A DNA stretch of 64,000 nt. It comes from Hydrangea macrophylla (Eukaryota; Streptophyta; Magnoliopsida; Cornales; Hydrangeaceae). The translations under genes were made by a program, and so were the position numbers. This document shows, one piece after another, positions 41,775 to 52,870 of this stretch. A model generated the notes under the pieces. The model made no database searches and was not told where the DNA came from. It worked only from the letters and a program-made list of their open reading frames with translations. The DNA lies in assembly GCA_033977485.1 (NCBI GenBank), contig CM066988.1:3618501-3682500 (forward strand). The letters are read 5' to 3'. Numbering within the stretch: position 1 is the stretch's first letter; each line of letters opens with the position of its first letter.

Positions 41775-44402
41775 CTTCCATACAACTAAGTTGTTTGGTT
41801 GTAGTAGTAAGAAATATTTGTACCTTATAATAAGTATTTGTACCAAGGTAAGAAATGTTTGTACCCTTATAAAAATGTTTGTACAACAGGTGCAAAGATT
41901 TATTACCATAGGTACAATGATTTCTTACCATAGATACTAAGGTTCTTTTCCATGGGTACAAAGCTCATTTACCACAGGTACAAAGTTTGCAGGTACAAAG
42001 GTTCCATATCATGCTGTCATCACCCATCTCACTACACGCGGAAATAGGACACGTAACACGCCATCAAGGCTTATCCAGTTCCTTTAAAGTAAAATAGCAG
42101 CGGAAACAGAAGTACAGAGTTATAAAAAAAGTTTTATCTAATGGAAACCTAGAGAAACAATTCAGTTTTTAAAAATAGAGGTCCAGTCGATTGTATCGGG
42201 AGTCCAGTCGACTGAAGTCCTAAGCAAAAAGGTTTTGAAAAGTTCACTAGCCCGTCCAGTCGACCGTGTTAGGGACTTAGTCGATTAGTTGACTGTGCCT
42301 TAAGCAGAAACAAAATCAACATTTTTGTAAGAGGTTCAGTCGACTGAGAATTGATGCAGTCGACTGGTTTTGCCATAATTAAAAGCAGAACCCAAAATGA
42401 TACAGTAGTCCAGTCGACTGAAAATTGGCCCAGTTGACAGATCTACCACTATTCACTTTCAGTGTCTAAACCACACGAGATCCAGTTGACTGATATAGGG
42501 TCCAGTCGACTGGTCCCCTTGCTGGCAGCCCTGTGTGAAATATGACAACTCAAGCTCTCCAAATCCGACACCAACACAACTATAACTAAACATTAGCGAT
42601 TTAAAACATCATGACGGGTATTCGAATACAAAGTACAATACTGCCAACTAACTCCCAAGGTTCTATTACAACATATTACAGATTCCAAACCTTATACAAG
42701 TTTAGGAAAAGATACAAAAATATAGACAAGTGTAATTTCCCGGCGATTCTCGACCTCACTCCTCACGCTTCTTCTTGTCTTTCTTCTTACCTGCAATGGA
42801 GTGAATCTCCACTGCTCAGCTATATGCTGAGTGCACAAGTTCTAACATATGCAATATATGATATAACATGTTCTAATCTCACATTTCATAACAAATAGTC
42901 TCTAGGGAGAAAAATACGCATTCATCCGGTAGCGGCAAGTCCAAGTCTTAAACCACGATGCCAAGGGCAAGTCCAAGTCCATCAACCTTTGCATCCCCAA
43001 ATACATTCTCAAGTGCCATGGCAAGTCCAAGTCTATCAACCATGCATAGTAGCCATTGCTACTACAATTCTCAAATACCGAGAAGCTTACTCCGGCATGA
43101 ATTTGTATAAGACTCCCCTTTGACCCACATATACAACTTAACTTGCTCGCGTAAAAGTAGAGATGCTTTTCACATTTAATTGCGTGCATAATTAACGGGC
43201 CTAAGATTAACACATGAATTTTGCCCGGATCTTAATTTCATCGTCGAAATATAAAACATGTATTTCTCTATATTTCACAAGTTGAACTTCATACCTCGTG
43301 CGATTTCCCCCAAACTTTAAAGGATTGACTAGAGGGCCAATTAATCGTCGGATTTCGAATTCGAGACGATTCCTATAAGTTTTACTGGGTTTTCTCCAAG
43401 AGTCTAGAAATTAGCTTTTTAGGAAAAATTAGCCAAACATGGCCTAAGTAGTACCAAAACGTAGGTCTTACCTCCATGAGTTCAAATCTTGAATTTGGTT
43501 GAAAACTGACGGACGAAAGGTCGCCGATCGTCGTCGCAAAGCCTGTATGATCAAATCTCCCTTTTCTCTCTCCTCTATAGATATTTTAGAAAGATTTGGA
43601 TGAAATGAAATCTCATCCACTACTATTTATAAGCACGACTCTCGGGAATTACGTTTACCTTCCCACGAGTTCTCAAAACTTCTAATTAACCCATGAAACG
43701 TCGCACACGTTCATTTTATGCCTTTACGAGTGAAAATTATAATTTACAAAAGTTTTCGACTAAGTCTCGTTTGAGTCCAAAATAACGTCCGAAAACTAAA
43801 TTATGTGAAATCTCTACACAAAATACCTTTTTATTTAACGTGTCACTCACGTTCTCACCACAGTTCTCAAAATGATCTATAGTAATATCGAAATTACCAG
43901 AATTTACTCTACTCATGTAAATTTACTATTCATCGCAATACCAGAAAGTCAAATAACATTTAAATCACATAAATGCCATTTACTCATGCTAATGCAAAAT
44001 GAACCACCATGTTACCGTGTCCTCACTGACACCTTACCGTTGACTCATAGTCAACTCCATCTCAAATTATTAATAACATTAATAATTCCACAATTTAATG
44101 CAATGCCATTTTAAAATATATGAATTTTGGAACGGGTGTGACACATGTGTTCAAAGTTCCCTTACCATAAGTACAATATTTTTTTATCACGGGTAAAACT
44201 ACAAGTGGTTTTGGTTTGGTACAAACATTTTTTATAAAGGTACACCGTCTTCTTACTTTGGTACAAACATTTCTTATAAAAGTATAATATTTTTTACCAA
44301 GTATAAATATCTTTTAAAATAGTACAACATTTCTTACCACTGTATATGTTAAGAGGTTTGGTGGTATATATGATACAACCAAACCACTTGGTTGTGTGGA
44401 AG
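41775..44402. mobile_element. TIR element interrupted by a solo LTR
   Basis: A 29-bp inverted pair at 41775-41803 and 44374-44402 (CTTCCAYACAACYAAG...) encloses AT-rich DNA with repeated GGTACAAA/TTTGTACC motifs. Without the 2.13-kb solo LTR inside, the element is about 500 bp. Target duplication not resolved. Confidence 0.6.
42015..44143 (-). mobile_element. Gypsy solo LTR, 2.13 kb
   Basis: On the minus strand it starts TGTCACACCCG and ends GGTGATGACA (TG...CA). Flanks CATGC (42010-42014) and CATGT (44144-44148) differ at one base. A minus-strand TATA box, CTTATAAATAGTA, sits at 43623-43635. About ten CAGTCGACTG-like palindromes lie at 42180-42510. No internal region remains, consistent with LTR-LTR recombination. 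Confidence 0.65.
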
Positions 44403-44439
44403 CTTGTGCCATGATATTGTCAAAAAAGATTTAGTTCTT

Positions 44440-44479
<40 letters not shown>

Positions 44480-45147
44480 GGACACATGTGCTTATCCCCT
44501 CGTATTAATTTTATTTACTTTTTTTTGGCAAATTTTAATATTGTTATCAATTTTTCAATATAAGATGTGAATAATGTTGTTTCAATTTGGTATGAGATTT
44601 GAGTAAAAGTGAATTTGGTATGGATTTGGTTGTAGGATTATAAAGCATTTTAGAGTTTGTTGAACGAAACTTAATTTTGACGCTTTTTCTTTCTTATCAC
44701 GGTTTTTATTTCTTTTTTTCATTCTTGGTAGTATTAGTTGTATTTTGAATTGGTAATAGATAATTTTGTTAATTACTTTTATATTTTGGCAATTTAAAAT
44801 GTCCTTATCAATTGTGTAATAATTTAATAAATTAATGAACGACAATAATGCCAGTACCTGTATATATATATATATTTATGAGTAAATTTAATCTCCATAT
44901 ATTCAAAGTTTCTTAATGGACAATAGTTTTGAAACGGCAAATGACATATATTAGGTATGTGTGTATAATAAAAATAAATTTAATTTAATCATGTGTGCAA
45001 ATTAAATTTATAGCCATTTTATAGCCATGTATGTGTAAATTAAATTTATAGGCATATGTGTGCACTATAAAATCAGTTTGAAAATAAAAGGAAAAAGGGG
45101 AAGGGGAAAAGCCACAATATGTGTTAAAAAAAATCACAATATGTAAA
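44403..45147. other. AT-rich spacer with (CT)n microsatellite
   Basis: CT run at 44441-44476. Nothing else recognised. Confidence 0.5.
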
Positions 45148-45271
45148 GGGAATTGTTAATGGCACTCCAAAATTGAAGAACGGAACTCCATGGTACAACT
45201 ATTAGAGCCTGTGGTACCATGCATACTGTGGAGTCCCTTGTTTCATCCGTGTAGTGCCAATAGTAATTTCC
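45148..45271. mobile_element. Short hairpin MITE
   Basis: GGGAATTGTTAATGGCACTCC...CCATGGTAC pairs imperfectly with GGTACCATGC...AGTGCCAATAGTAATTTCC over most of its 124 bp. The flanks (ATGTAAA, TATAAAT) are only loosely similar. Confidence 0.5.
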
Positions 45272-45295
45272 TATATAAATCAAAATTTCAGGACA

Positions 45296-45600
45296 AAAGT
45301 TAACCAAAATGTAAATATTAGAGACCAATACGTAATTAGCCATTATTGCTTACTTTTTTTTAAGCGAATGATATAAACATGCAAACAATTGTTGACGTAA
45401 ATGTAATTACACACAATAAAATATATAAATCCTAATTTAGTGAAAAAGTTGACCTAAATGTACATATTAGTGATCAATTCGTAAATAGTTATTATTGTTG
45501 ACATTATTTGAAGTGAATAATAAATATTTTAAAATTGGTTGACTTATATGTAATTAGACATAATGTTATTGACTGAATATTTATTATTATATTAAATAAA
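45296..45600. repeat. Two-copy tandem duplication, about 149-bp unit
   Basis: AGTTAACCAAAATGTAAATATTAG at 45297 recurs as AGTTGACCTAAATGTACATATTAG at 45446, each followed by similar TTATTATTG and TGTAATTA(C/G)ACA sequence. Confidence 0.6.
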
Positions 45601-45690
45601 ATTTCAAACGCTCACCTGAATATAATTATTAAGCTGAAATGACAGAATTATCCTTTTACAAAACAATACATATAATAGTTATAAAGATAT

Positions 45691-47809
45691 GGGGGAATTA
45701 TTAGAAAATCCTAAAAGTAACTCTCATAATTTTCAAACTCCAATTCGTTTGACCATTTTTTAAAAAGGACAAAAGGAATCTAAATCAGTGCTTGTACGGT
45801 ATAAGTGCGCGCACCATAGAAGATCTCGTGCATGAATTCAGCTCACACGCGCCCCCACGTGCCCGCCCACGCGCGCCCACGCGCCCCACTCGCCCAACTT
45901 CTCCAAAGGCTGTTCGCACCATGCGAGCAGCGTACCGTAGTATTTCTAATTTCAAAAAATATTTTTAAACTTTAAACATCCATAACTTTTGACCTATAAC
46001 TCCATTTTTCGCAAATTTTATACCGTTGGAATTGTGTCGATGAGAGCTACAAAACTAGTACCATTGTTGATATGTTTTGAAGAAAAAAAAATCATGTTTT
46101 TACATACATGAATAATAAGTGAAATTCACTTGATATACATGAAATATTAAGTGAAATTTCACTCAATTCTAGAGCTTTAAAAGCTCTCCTTAAAAAAAGC
46201 CCTAAATTCAATTTTTGCAAATCTCATAAACTAGTTACCAAATGAATTAACATGAAATTGTGCTTTAAAAAAGTAGAAGCACCAAAATGGGGGCCAAACT
46301 AAGCCTTAATGTTCATGTACGAGTTAAGTGAAATTTCACTAAATATTCATGTAGGCATGGTGATTTGTTTTTTGTTTTTTTAAACAATGCATATTTTGTT
46401 AAAATAAGAAAATTTCATAATCAATTATAAAACATAATTTTTCAACCAAAACAAATGCAGGAATTCTTGTTAAAAATCGTCTTTTTTTAAATTTATTGTT
46501 GATATGTTTTGAGAAAAAAGATTTTCATGTTTTTACATACATAAATAATAAGTGAAATTTCACTTGATATACATAAATATTAAGTGAAATTGAATATTAA
46601 GTGAAATTTCACTTGATATACATAAAATATTAAGTGAAATTTCACTCAATTCTAAAGCTTTTAAAAACTCTCCCCAAAAAAGCCCTAAGTTCCATTTTTG
46701 CAAAGCTCATAAACTAGTTACCAAATGAATTAACATGAAATTGTGCTTTAAAAAAGGAGAAGCACCAAAATGGGGCCAAACTAAGCCTTAATGAGGTATC
46801 AATGACTTTATTGCTATTCGTCTTTTTTTAATTTTTTTTTCTCAAAACATATAAATTTGGCATACATAAATATTAAGTGAAAATTCAATGAACCCGTACA
46901 TGCTTTCTTCCTGAAAAACTTGAAGTTAAACTTAACATTCGTATACTCGTTTAGTGAGATTTCACTTAGTAGGTTAAGTGAAAATTCACTAACTATCCCA
47001 AAGTTCGATAGAAGTAACTCTCTAGAGTTTAAGGTATAATTTGATACTTTGTTAAAAAGTCCTCAAGTGTCAATTTAAGTAAAATTTCACTTAATATTCA
47101 TATACAAGTTCAGTGAAATTTCACTTAATATTTTTATATGCCAAGTGAAATTTTACTTCTTTTTTTTCTCTTTCATATTAAACAATGCATATTTCCTTTA
47201 TAAAAAAAAATCAATTTCACAAATAAATTATAAAACATAGTTTTTCAATCCAAACAAATGCAAATTTTTTGTAAAAATTCACTAAAACTCTCCTTAAGAA
47301 CAAAGTGAACATTTGGTTTTTTTTTTCCTCACATCATATCAACTTGGCATACGTGAATATAACGTGAAAATTCAATAACCCATACACAAATATTATGTGA
47401 AAATTTTATTAGGTTCGTCTGAAGCATAATATGTAAAAATAAGAATTTTTTTCTTTTGCTCAAATGGTATCAACAATGGTACTAGTTTTGTAGCTCTCGT
47501 CGACACGGTTCCAACGGTATAAAATTTGTAAGAAACAGAGTTGTAGAACAAAAGTTATGGAGGTTTAAAGTTTAAAAATGTATTTTCGAAATGGATATCA
47601 TATGGTATAGCCACTCACACGGTGTGAGTGGCTGAAACCAAAAGGCGCGCGCGTGAGGGGTTGGGGAATATGTGAGATTTTCTATGGTGCGTGCACTTAT
47701 ACCGTGTGAGCACTGACTTAGATTCCTTTTGTCCTTTTTAGAAAATGGTCAAAACAATTGGAGTTTAAAACTTAGGAGGGTTACTTGTAGGGATTTTCCA
47801 ACAATTATC
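45691..47809. mobile_element. Non-autonomous Mutator-like element, 2.1 kb, long inverted arms
   Basis: Arms of about 400 bp (about 45691-46110 and 47430-47809) are inverted and similar throughout: AGAAAATCC, CTCCAATT, GGACAAAAGGAATCTAA, CGGTATAAGTGC and TTTTATACCGTTGGAA recur on the opposite strand at matching positions. An 11-bp direct repeat, TATAAAGATAT, flanks it (45680-45690, 47810-47820). The interior has no transposase. It contains a duplicated block (46067-46313 and 46497-46793) and many AAGTGAAATTTCACTT palindromes. It ends 185 bp upstream of the UGT. Confidence 0.85.
46067..46793. repeat. Direct duplication inside the Mutator-like element
   Basis: 46067-46313 and 46497-46793 share GTTGATATGTTTTGA, CTAGTTACCAAATGAATTAA, GAAGCACCAAAATGGG and CTAAGCCTTAATG. 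The second copy has an extra palindrome unit. Confidence 0.75.
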
Positions 47810-47898
47810 TATAAAGATATATGAGTAATTATGATATACTAAAATGATATTTTGGTAATTAAGTAACTCCGCAACTAGCAATCAGCATTTAGCATCTT

Positions 47899-47908
47899 CT
47901 ATATATAG
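47899..47908 (+). promoter_or_regulatory. TATA box of the UGT gene
   Basis: CTATATATAG lies 98-107 bp upstream of the UGT start codon, downstream of the Mutator-like element. Transcription should start near 47930. Confidence 0.65.
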
Positions 47909-47949
47909 GAGGTTGATATAATATACACACTCACACAAGAACAAATTTG

Positions 47950-47985
47950 ATGAATGAAGTGCCTATTCATTATATTATAATATAG
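47950..47985 (+). other. Small upstream ORF (11 codons) in the UGT leader
   Basis: ATG at 47950, then NEVPIHYIII and TAG at 47983-47985, ending 20 bases before the main ATG. It could lower translation of the UGT if the transcript starts upstream of it. Its function is unproven. Confidence 0.5.
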
Positions 47986-48005
47986 AAAAAGAGCGAAACA
48001 ATCCA

Positions 48006-49442
48006 ATGAAGAAAATCAAAGCAGAGATAGTAGTCATCGCAACACCCACTATCGGCAACCTTGGTCCGGCCGTCGAGTTCGCCCACCACCTGACCCGCCA
48101 TGACCTTCGTCTCTCAGCCACCATCCTCATCATCAACTGTCCCCATAGGCCACTCGTCGACTCCTACATTAACTCCCGCGCCGCCGCAACCACCAGTGAA
48201 AAAGTCCGATTCGTCCACCTCCCTCCAGTGGACCCACCTCCACCAGATCAGTACCAATCCTCCATAGGCTTCTTATCACTCTTGATTGATAAAAACAAAA
48301 CCCATGTGAAGAATGAAATCATCAAACTCGCTCCGGCCGACTCTGACTCCAACTCGGTCCAACTCACCGGGTTATTTCTCGACATGTTCTGTACATCAAT
48401 GATCGACGTCGCCAGGGAACTGGGAGTCCCGTTTTACCTTTACTTTCAATCGCCGGTGACTTTCCTCACCTTCATGCTCCACCTTCCGACCCTACACACC
48501 CAAGTCGCCACTGAGTTCGAGGACTCGGGTACCGAGTTTGATATCCCGGGTTTTTCCAACTCAGTCCCTCCACAAGTCTTCCCACCATCGGTTTTGAAGA
48601 GAAATGAAGATGGGTATTATTGGTTTTTACACCATGCCCGCAGGTACACAGAAACAAAGGGTATGATCGTCAATACATTTCAAGAACTTGAGCCGTTTAC
48701 TCTTAACTCGTTTCTAGCACTGGAAACTCCGCCAGTTTACCCGGTCGGACCGGTTTTGGACCACCACGGACCGGGTCGATGGCACTCCAATGGGACCCAT
48801 CAGGGAATCATGAAGTGGCTTGATGATCAGCCACCATCATCGGTTGTTTATTTGTGTTTTGGAAGCATGGGGAGCCTAAGTAGGGCCCAAGTGAGTGAAA
48901 TAGCTTCCGGTCTAGAGAGAACCGGATACCGGTTCTTGTGGTCAATTCGTCAACCACCCAAAGGCAAATTGGACCTTCCCAGTGACTACACGGATCTGGA
49001 GGAAGTTCTGCCAGATGGGTTCTTGGAACGGACGGCTGGGATTGGATTGGTTTGTGGGTGGGTGCCACAAGTGGCCATCCTGGCCCACAAATCAGTTGGG
49101 GGTTTCGTGTCACACTGTGGTTGGAACTCAATATTGGAGAGTTTGTGGTACGGAGTGCCGATTGCAACGTGGCCAATATATGCAGAGCAACAGATGAACG
49201 CTTTTGAGATGGTGAGAGAGTTGGGATTGGCTGTGGAGATAAGATTGGATTACAAGTTGGGTAGTAATCCGTTGTTGGCGGAGGAGGTTGAGAGTGGAGT
49301 GAGGCGTTTGATGGACAGTGATGCTGAGGTGAGAGTCAAGGTGAAGGAGATGAGTGAGAAGAGTAAAATGGCTTTGATGGAAAATGGATCGTCTTTCACG
49401 TCTCTAACACTATTGATTGAGGAACTAATGGCAGTGATTTGA
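48006..49442 (+). CDS. UDP-glycosyltransferase, UGT71-type, with Asn in place of the catalytic His
   Basis: An intact single-exon gene of 478 residues, the usual size for plant family-1 UGTs. These cytosolic inverting enzymes move a sugar from a UDP-sugar onto small acceptors such as phenolics. The PSPG donor box spans residues 352-395 (WVPQVAILAHKS...PIYAEQ) with HCGWNS and a final Gln, which usually favours UDP-glucose. MIVNTFQELEP, YPVGPV and EMVRELGLAVEIRLDY resemble UGT71 members such as UGT71G1. The partner Asp is present (D126 in LFLDMFCTSMID). The N-terminal motif reads PTIGNLGPAVEFA, with Asn18 (AAC, 48057-48059) where the family has the catalytic His (PxxGH). The start is the first in-frame ATG, 98 bp after a TATA box. 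The acceptor cannot be predicted. The gene is markedly more GC-rich than its surroundings. Confidence 0.95.
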   Translation: MKKIKAEIVVIATPTIGNLGPAVEFAHHLTRHDLRLSATILIINCPHRPLVDSYINSRAAATTSEKVRFVHLPPVDPPPPDQYQSSIGFLSLLIDKNKTHVKNEIIKLAPADSDSNSVQLTGLFLDMFCTSMIDVARELGVPFYLYFQSPVTFLTFMLHLPTLHTQVATEFEDSGTEFDIPGFSNSVPPQVFPPSVLKRNEDGYYWFLHHARRYTETKGMIVNTFQELEPFTLNSFLALETPPVYPVGPVLDHHGPGRWHSNGTHQGIMKWLDDQPPSSVVYLCFGSMGSLSRAQVSEIASGLERTGYRFLWSIRQPPKGKLDLPSDYTDLEEVLPDGFLERTAGIGLVCGWVPQVAILAHKSVGGFVSHCGWNSILESLWYGVPIATWPIYAEQQMNAFEMVRELGLAVEIRLDYKLGSNPLLAEEVESGVRRLMDSDAEVRVKVKEMSEKSKMALMENGSSFTSLTLLIEELMAVI

Positions 49443-49670
49443 GGAAGAATCGAAGTGGGACCCACCAAGGAGTGATCTTTTGATATCGTTTGGGTTATAG
49501 CCAAGACTCAATTCTATGCTTTGAGAAGAACTGAATAACTGATTATGTTTTGCTGGGTGTGTTTATGTACTTGCTTTTAAGTATAAACAAGTCAACAATG
49601 TCAATGTATGTCAAAGAAAAAATATCATTAAATATTTTTATATGACAAATATATAGAAATTCACTAACTT
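49443..49670 (+). other. Downstream flank of the UGT gene
   Basis: Contains AATAACTG and AT-rich DNA that would include the polyadenylation region. No second gene. Confidence 0.5.
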
Positions 49671-50048
49671 TGAATGGTAAACATACGCCAATTTTTTCTG
49701 CAACAAAATAAAATTTATGAGAGGAGGAAAAGAATTCAATCATATACAAGCTCAACAAAACATTCTAACCAAAATATAAAAATAAACCAAACAAACGACT
49801 TGCAAATTGTTGTTACTCATTCTAACGAAAAGTAGAAAGAATTAAAAGGTTGCTATAATAGTGTCCAAATTTAATCAATAATATTGATGTGCTTTTCTTC
49901 TATAATATTAATATAAAATGATTAGTTGAATAATAGAACGCCGTTAATGGGATGGATTGAGATTACAACATTTGGCTTGATTGTGCATGACCATTAATCA
50001 CTGTCATTCCTTGCTTAATTGCTTTATTATAACTCTTTCCAATCTCTT

Positions 50049-50849
50049 TGTCACGACCCAAGTCTTCCCCAGTAAGATATTGTCAGTTTTGGGCCCAACT
50101 CGCATGGATTTTTCCTTGCACAGGCCCACATACCTGCCCAAAATGCGTCTTACTAGGTTCCACTGTGGCCCCCCATACATATAGCACATTACCCTTCCTT
50201 CTCCAGGCGATGTGGGACGAACTCCCCCTACATCACACAGCACCAGGGTCGTTACATTCCACCCCCCTTAGGGTCCAACGTTCCCATTGGCACACTTCTG
50301 GCTGCGTCAGGCTCTAATACCATTTTGTCACGACCCAAGTCTCGCTCAGTAAGATATAGTCCGCTTTGGGCCCAAACCCGCACGAATTTGTTCTTCGGTC
50401 ACTACCCAAAATGCCTCTTACTAGGGAGACTTAGAACCATACATATATAGCACGTTACTTTTCCACACCCAGGCGATATGGGACAAACTTCCCATAGTGT
50501 GTAACCTGCTAGCACTTACTGCAGCCACAAAGGCACCTACAGCAACCCGCCCACAACACCAAGGTCGTTACATTCAACCCCCCTTAGGGCCCAACGTCCT
50601 CGTTGGCACACTTTCGACTGGGTCTAGCTCTGATACTATTCTGTCACGACCCAAGTCTCCCCCAATAAGATATTGTCTGCTTTGGGCACAATCCGCACGG
50701 ATTTTTCCTGGCACAGGCCCACAAGCCTGCCCAAAACGCGTCTTACTAGGTTCCGCTGTGGCCCCCCATATATATAGCACATTACCCTTCCTTCCCCAGG
50801 CGATGTGGGACGAACTCCTCCTACAACACACATCACCAGGGTCGTTACA
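50049..50849. mobile_element. Insertion with three TGTCACGACCC...GGTCGTTACA units
   Basis: 801 bp absent from duplication copy 2. Units start at 50049, 50326 and 50642. Each runs about 200 bp from TGTCACGACCC to GGTCGTTACA, and the first two are followed by spacers of about 70 bp (CCCTTAGGG...CCAACG). The outermost ends are inverted (TGTCACGACCC/TGTAACGACCC) with TG...CA, flanked by CTCTT and CCCTT. It could be a MITE array or an LTR-like insertion. Confidence 0.75.
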
Positions 50850-51119
50850 CCCTTTGAACGTGTTAAAGAAATTTAAACTCATCTCTCTATGCGTGTGTTT
50901 ATATATTATCTATAATACATAAACATGAATATATGTAGTTATCTCATACTATAGTAAAAGCATTGTATCAGTTGCCAATAAGCATAAATAAATTGAATTG
51001 ATTCTCCTCTTCATGTACCTAGGTGTGGCCCCCTTCCATAGTTTGTGTACTAAAACTCACAAAGTTACATTTATATGAGACTTTTAGTCTTTCACGTATA
51101 GCAAAAGTTTAAAAAAAAA

Positions 51120-51124
51120 TTAAA

Positions 51125-51156
<32 letters not shown>

Positions 51157-51541
51157 AGAATAAAGAAGAGAGTGAAAAAAAAAAGTAACTCTGCCAGTAT
51201 AATATAAGTTAAAAATAAATCAATAAAAAAAGAAAGAAAGAAAGAAAGAAGAATAAAGAAGGGAGTGAAAAATAAAATAAAATTCCATGTGGCAAAAAGG
51301 ACAGATATGTGGAAAAGGTGCATAAGAAAGTTGAAATGTATGATTAATAAATCGGAGAGAGAATTTATAGCCAAAAAAGCCTTTGAGGAGTGGAAAGATC
51401 TCCTAGAATTAGTTAAAAAGAAATTAATGGAAAAATAAACAAAAGAAAATAAAATGTAAGAAATGCCGCATGGTAAAAAAATCATAGAAAATGCCACTTG
51501 GCACGTTGTGGGAAAGCTTTTGGCCTTACTCTTTATATATA
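51120..51541. other. Purine-rich spacer with AAAG microsatellite
   Basis: (GAAA)n tracts at 51125-51157 and 51228-51250. The long minus-strand ORF over this stretch is low-complexity and spurious. The same tract is at 54538-54690 in copy 2. Confidence 0.6.
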
Positions 51542-52571
51542 CTAGTCGATAACATGTGCTATGCATGGGCTGTATTGTGATGGACTGGTTTAAAAAATAA
51601 AGTGTTACAAATTAAAAAAAAACTACATTTTAGCTTGGTAAGCAATGAGATTAATTAGATTATCCATCTGACCCTATTTCTAAGGGGATAACCTCTCCAC
51701 ATCTGCACATCATTCAAATATGTGAGAGGGAATAGATAGTGATGTGGAATACCTGTTGCATCCAACATTTACTCCACGTACTTGCCCTTTTTCTTTTTTT
51801 GAATTTTTACCCAAATACATCATCTTCTCTCTTTTCTGCCAAGGTAGTTATCAAAACTCTTCTTCAAATCATAAATCAATTATACTTCACTATTTCGTAT
51901 TTTTTTAATAGAACATCATATATTCATTCTGCCAACACAGTAAATTATAAAAACAAAAAATATTGCAAAAGACCTGCTAAATTACGTGCATGTGAGTGAA
52001 AAAGCCAACAGGTCCTCAACCGAGCCAACTTTACAGAGATATAAGGATGCCAGTGAAAAGAGAAAGACTAAAGAGAACTAATTTGTGCCATGTATCGATC
52101 TTTCTATAATACAACTATTATATCATATTGTTGTGGGTTTTTTTTTTTTTTTTTTTCTTTTTTCCATGTGTTGCGGGGATGGGGGGTGGGGGGTTGGTTG
52201 GGTTTAGTGGAAGAAGAGCCTTTCCTTAATTTATCTCTCTACAGTCATCTACACATACATATATGTATAGCATGTATATATATATACATATGCTTCTGGT
52301 AAAAAAGTGTGAAATGTATAGAGAAGGTGAATGGACATTTATGGGGAAAATACTTTGAATTAGAAATACATGACTCTTCATCTTTTGTAGTTATGTGAAA
52401 AGGACTACCACAAAGACCTTTCAACTTTCATGACCTAGGATATAAAAGAAAGAAAAAAAAAAGAGGAAAATAATAGAAAATGTACATGTGAAAAAAAGAA
52501 AATAATAGAAGATGCTAAGTGGCGTTCTATATGAAGGCTTTTTGCCTTGAAATTTAGACAGGTATAATAGA
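51542..52571 (-). mobile_element. Helitron-like segment in duplication copy 1
   Basis: On the minus strand it starts with TC (TCTATTATACCTG) preceded by A, and ends CTAG followed by T, matching Helitron insertion between A and T. Just inside the 3' end is an imperfect short inverted sequence (CATGC...GCACATG). No Rep/helicase coding. A poly-T/poly-G run lies at 52139-52196. Confidence 0.45.
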
Positions 52572-52599
52572 TGAGTTCTTGTATGGTTTAGAATTGTCA

Positions 52600-52870
52600 C
52601 AAGAATTGGAGTGAGCCCGTCACATCAAGTCATTATACTAATGTGGTGTGACGGTTTAATTGTATGGCGATATGTGACTTTTTTAAAAAGATAAAAATGA
52701 CATGTATAAAAGTTGTGTCTATGGAAATAGGGAGCATGATTATTTAAAATTCTGTAAAGAGATCTCATTTTTCGTATTCTTTCAAATGGCACATATCTTC
52801 ATGTAATTAAGACATCACACGTTTGCATGACGACATGGTGTGACGGACCCATTGAATAATTTCTCCAACA
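52600..52870. mobile_element. Possible MITE with CCCGTCACA-type inverted ends
   Basis: GAGTGAGCCCGTCACATCAAGTCA near 52609 is imperfectly inverted relative to GACATGGTGTGACGGACCCATT near 52832. Also present at 56027-56290 in copy 2. Confidence 0.35.

Noticed and set aside
48808..49176. Antisense and alternative-frame ORFs inside the UGT gene
   Set aside because: Shadow frames of a GC-rich coding sequence.
51120..51566. 148-codon Phe/Ser/Leu-rich ORF (and its sister at 54496-54921)
   Set aside because: Translation of GAAA microsatellites; no conserved domain, and the two copies differ by frame-disrupting indels.
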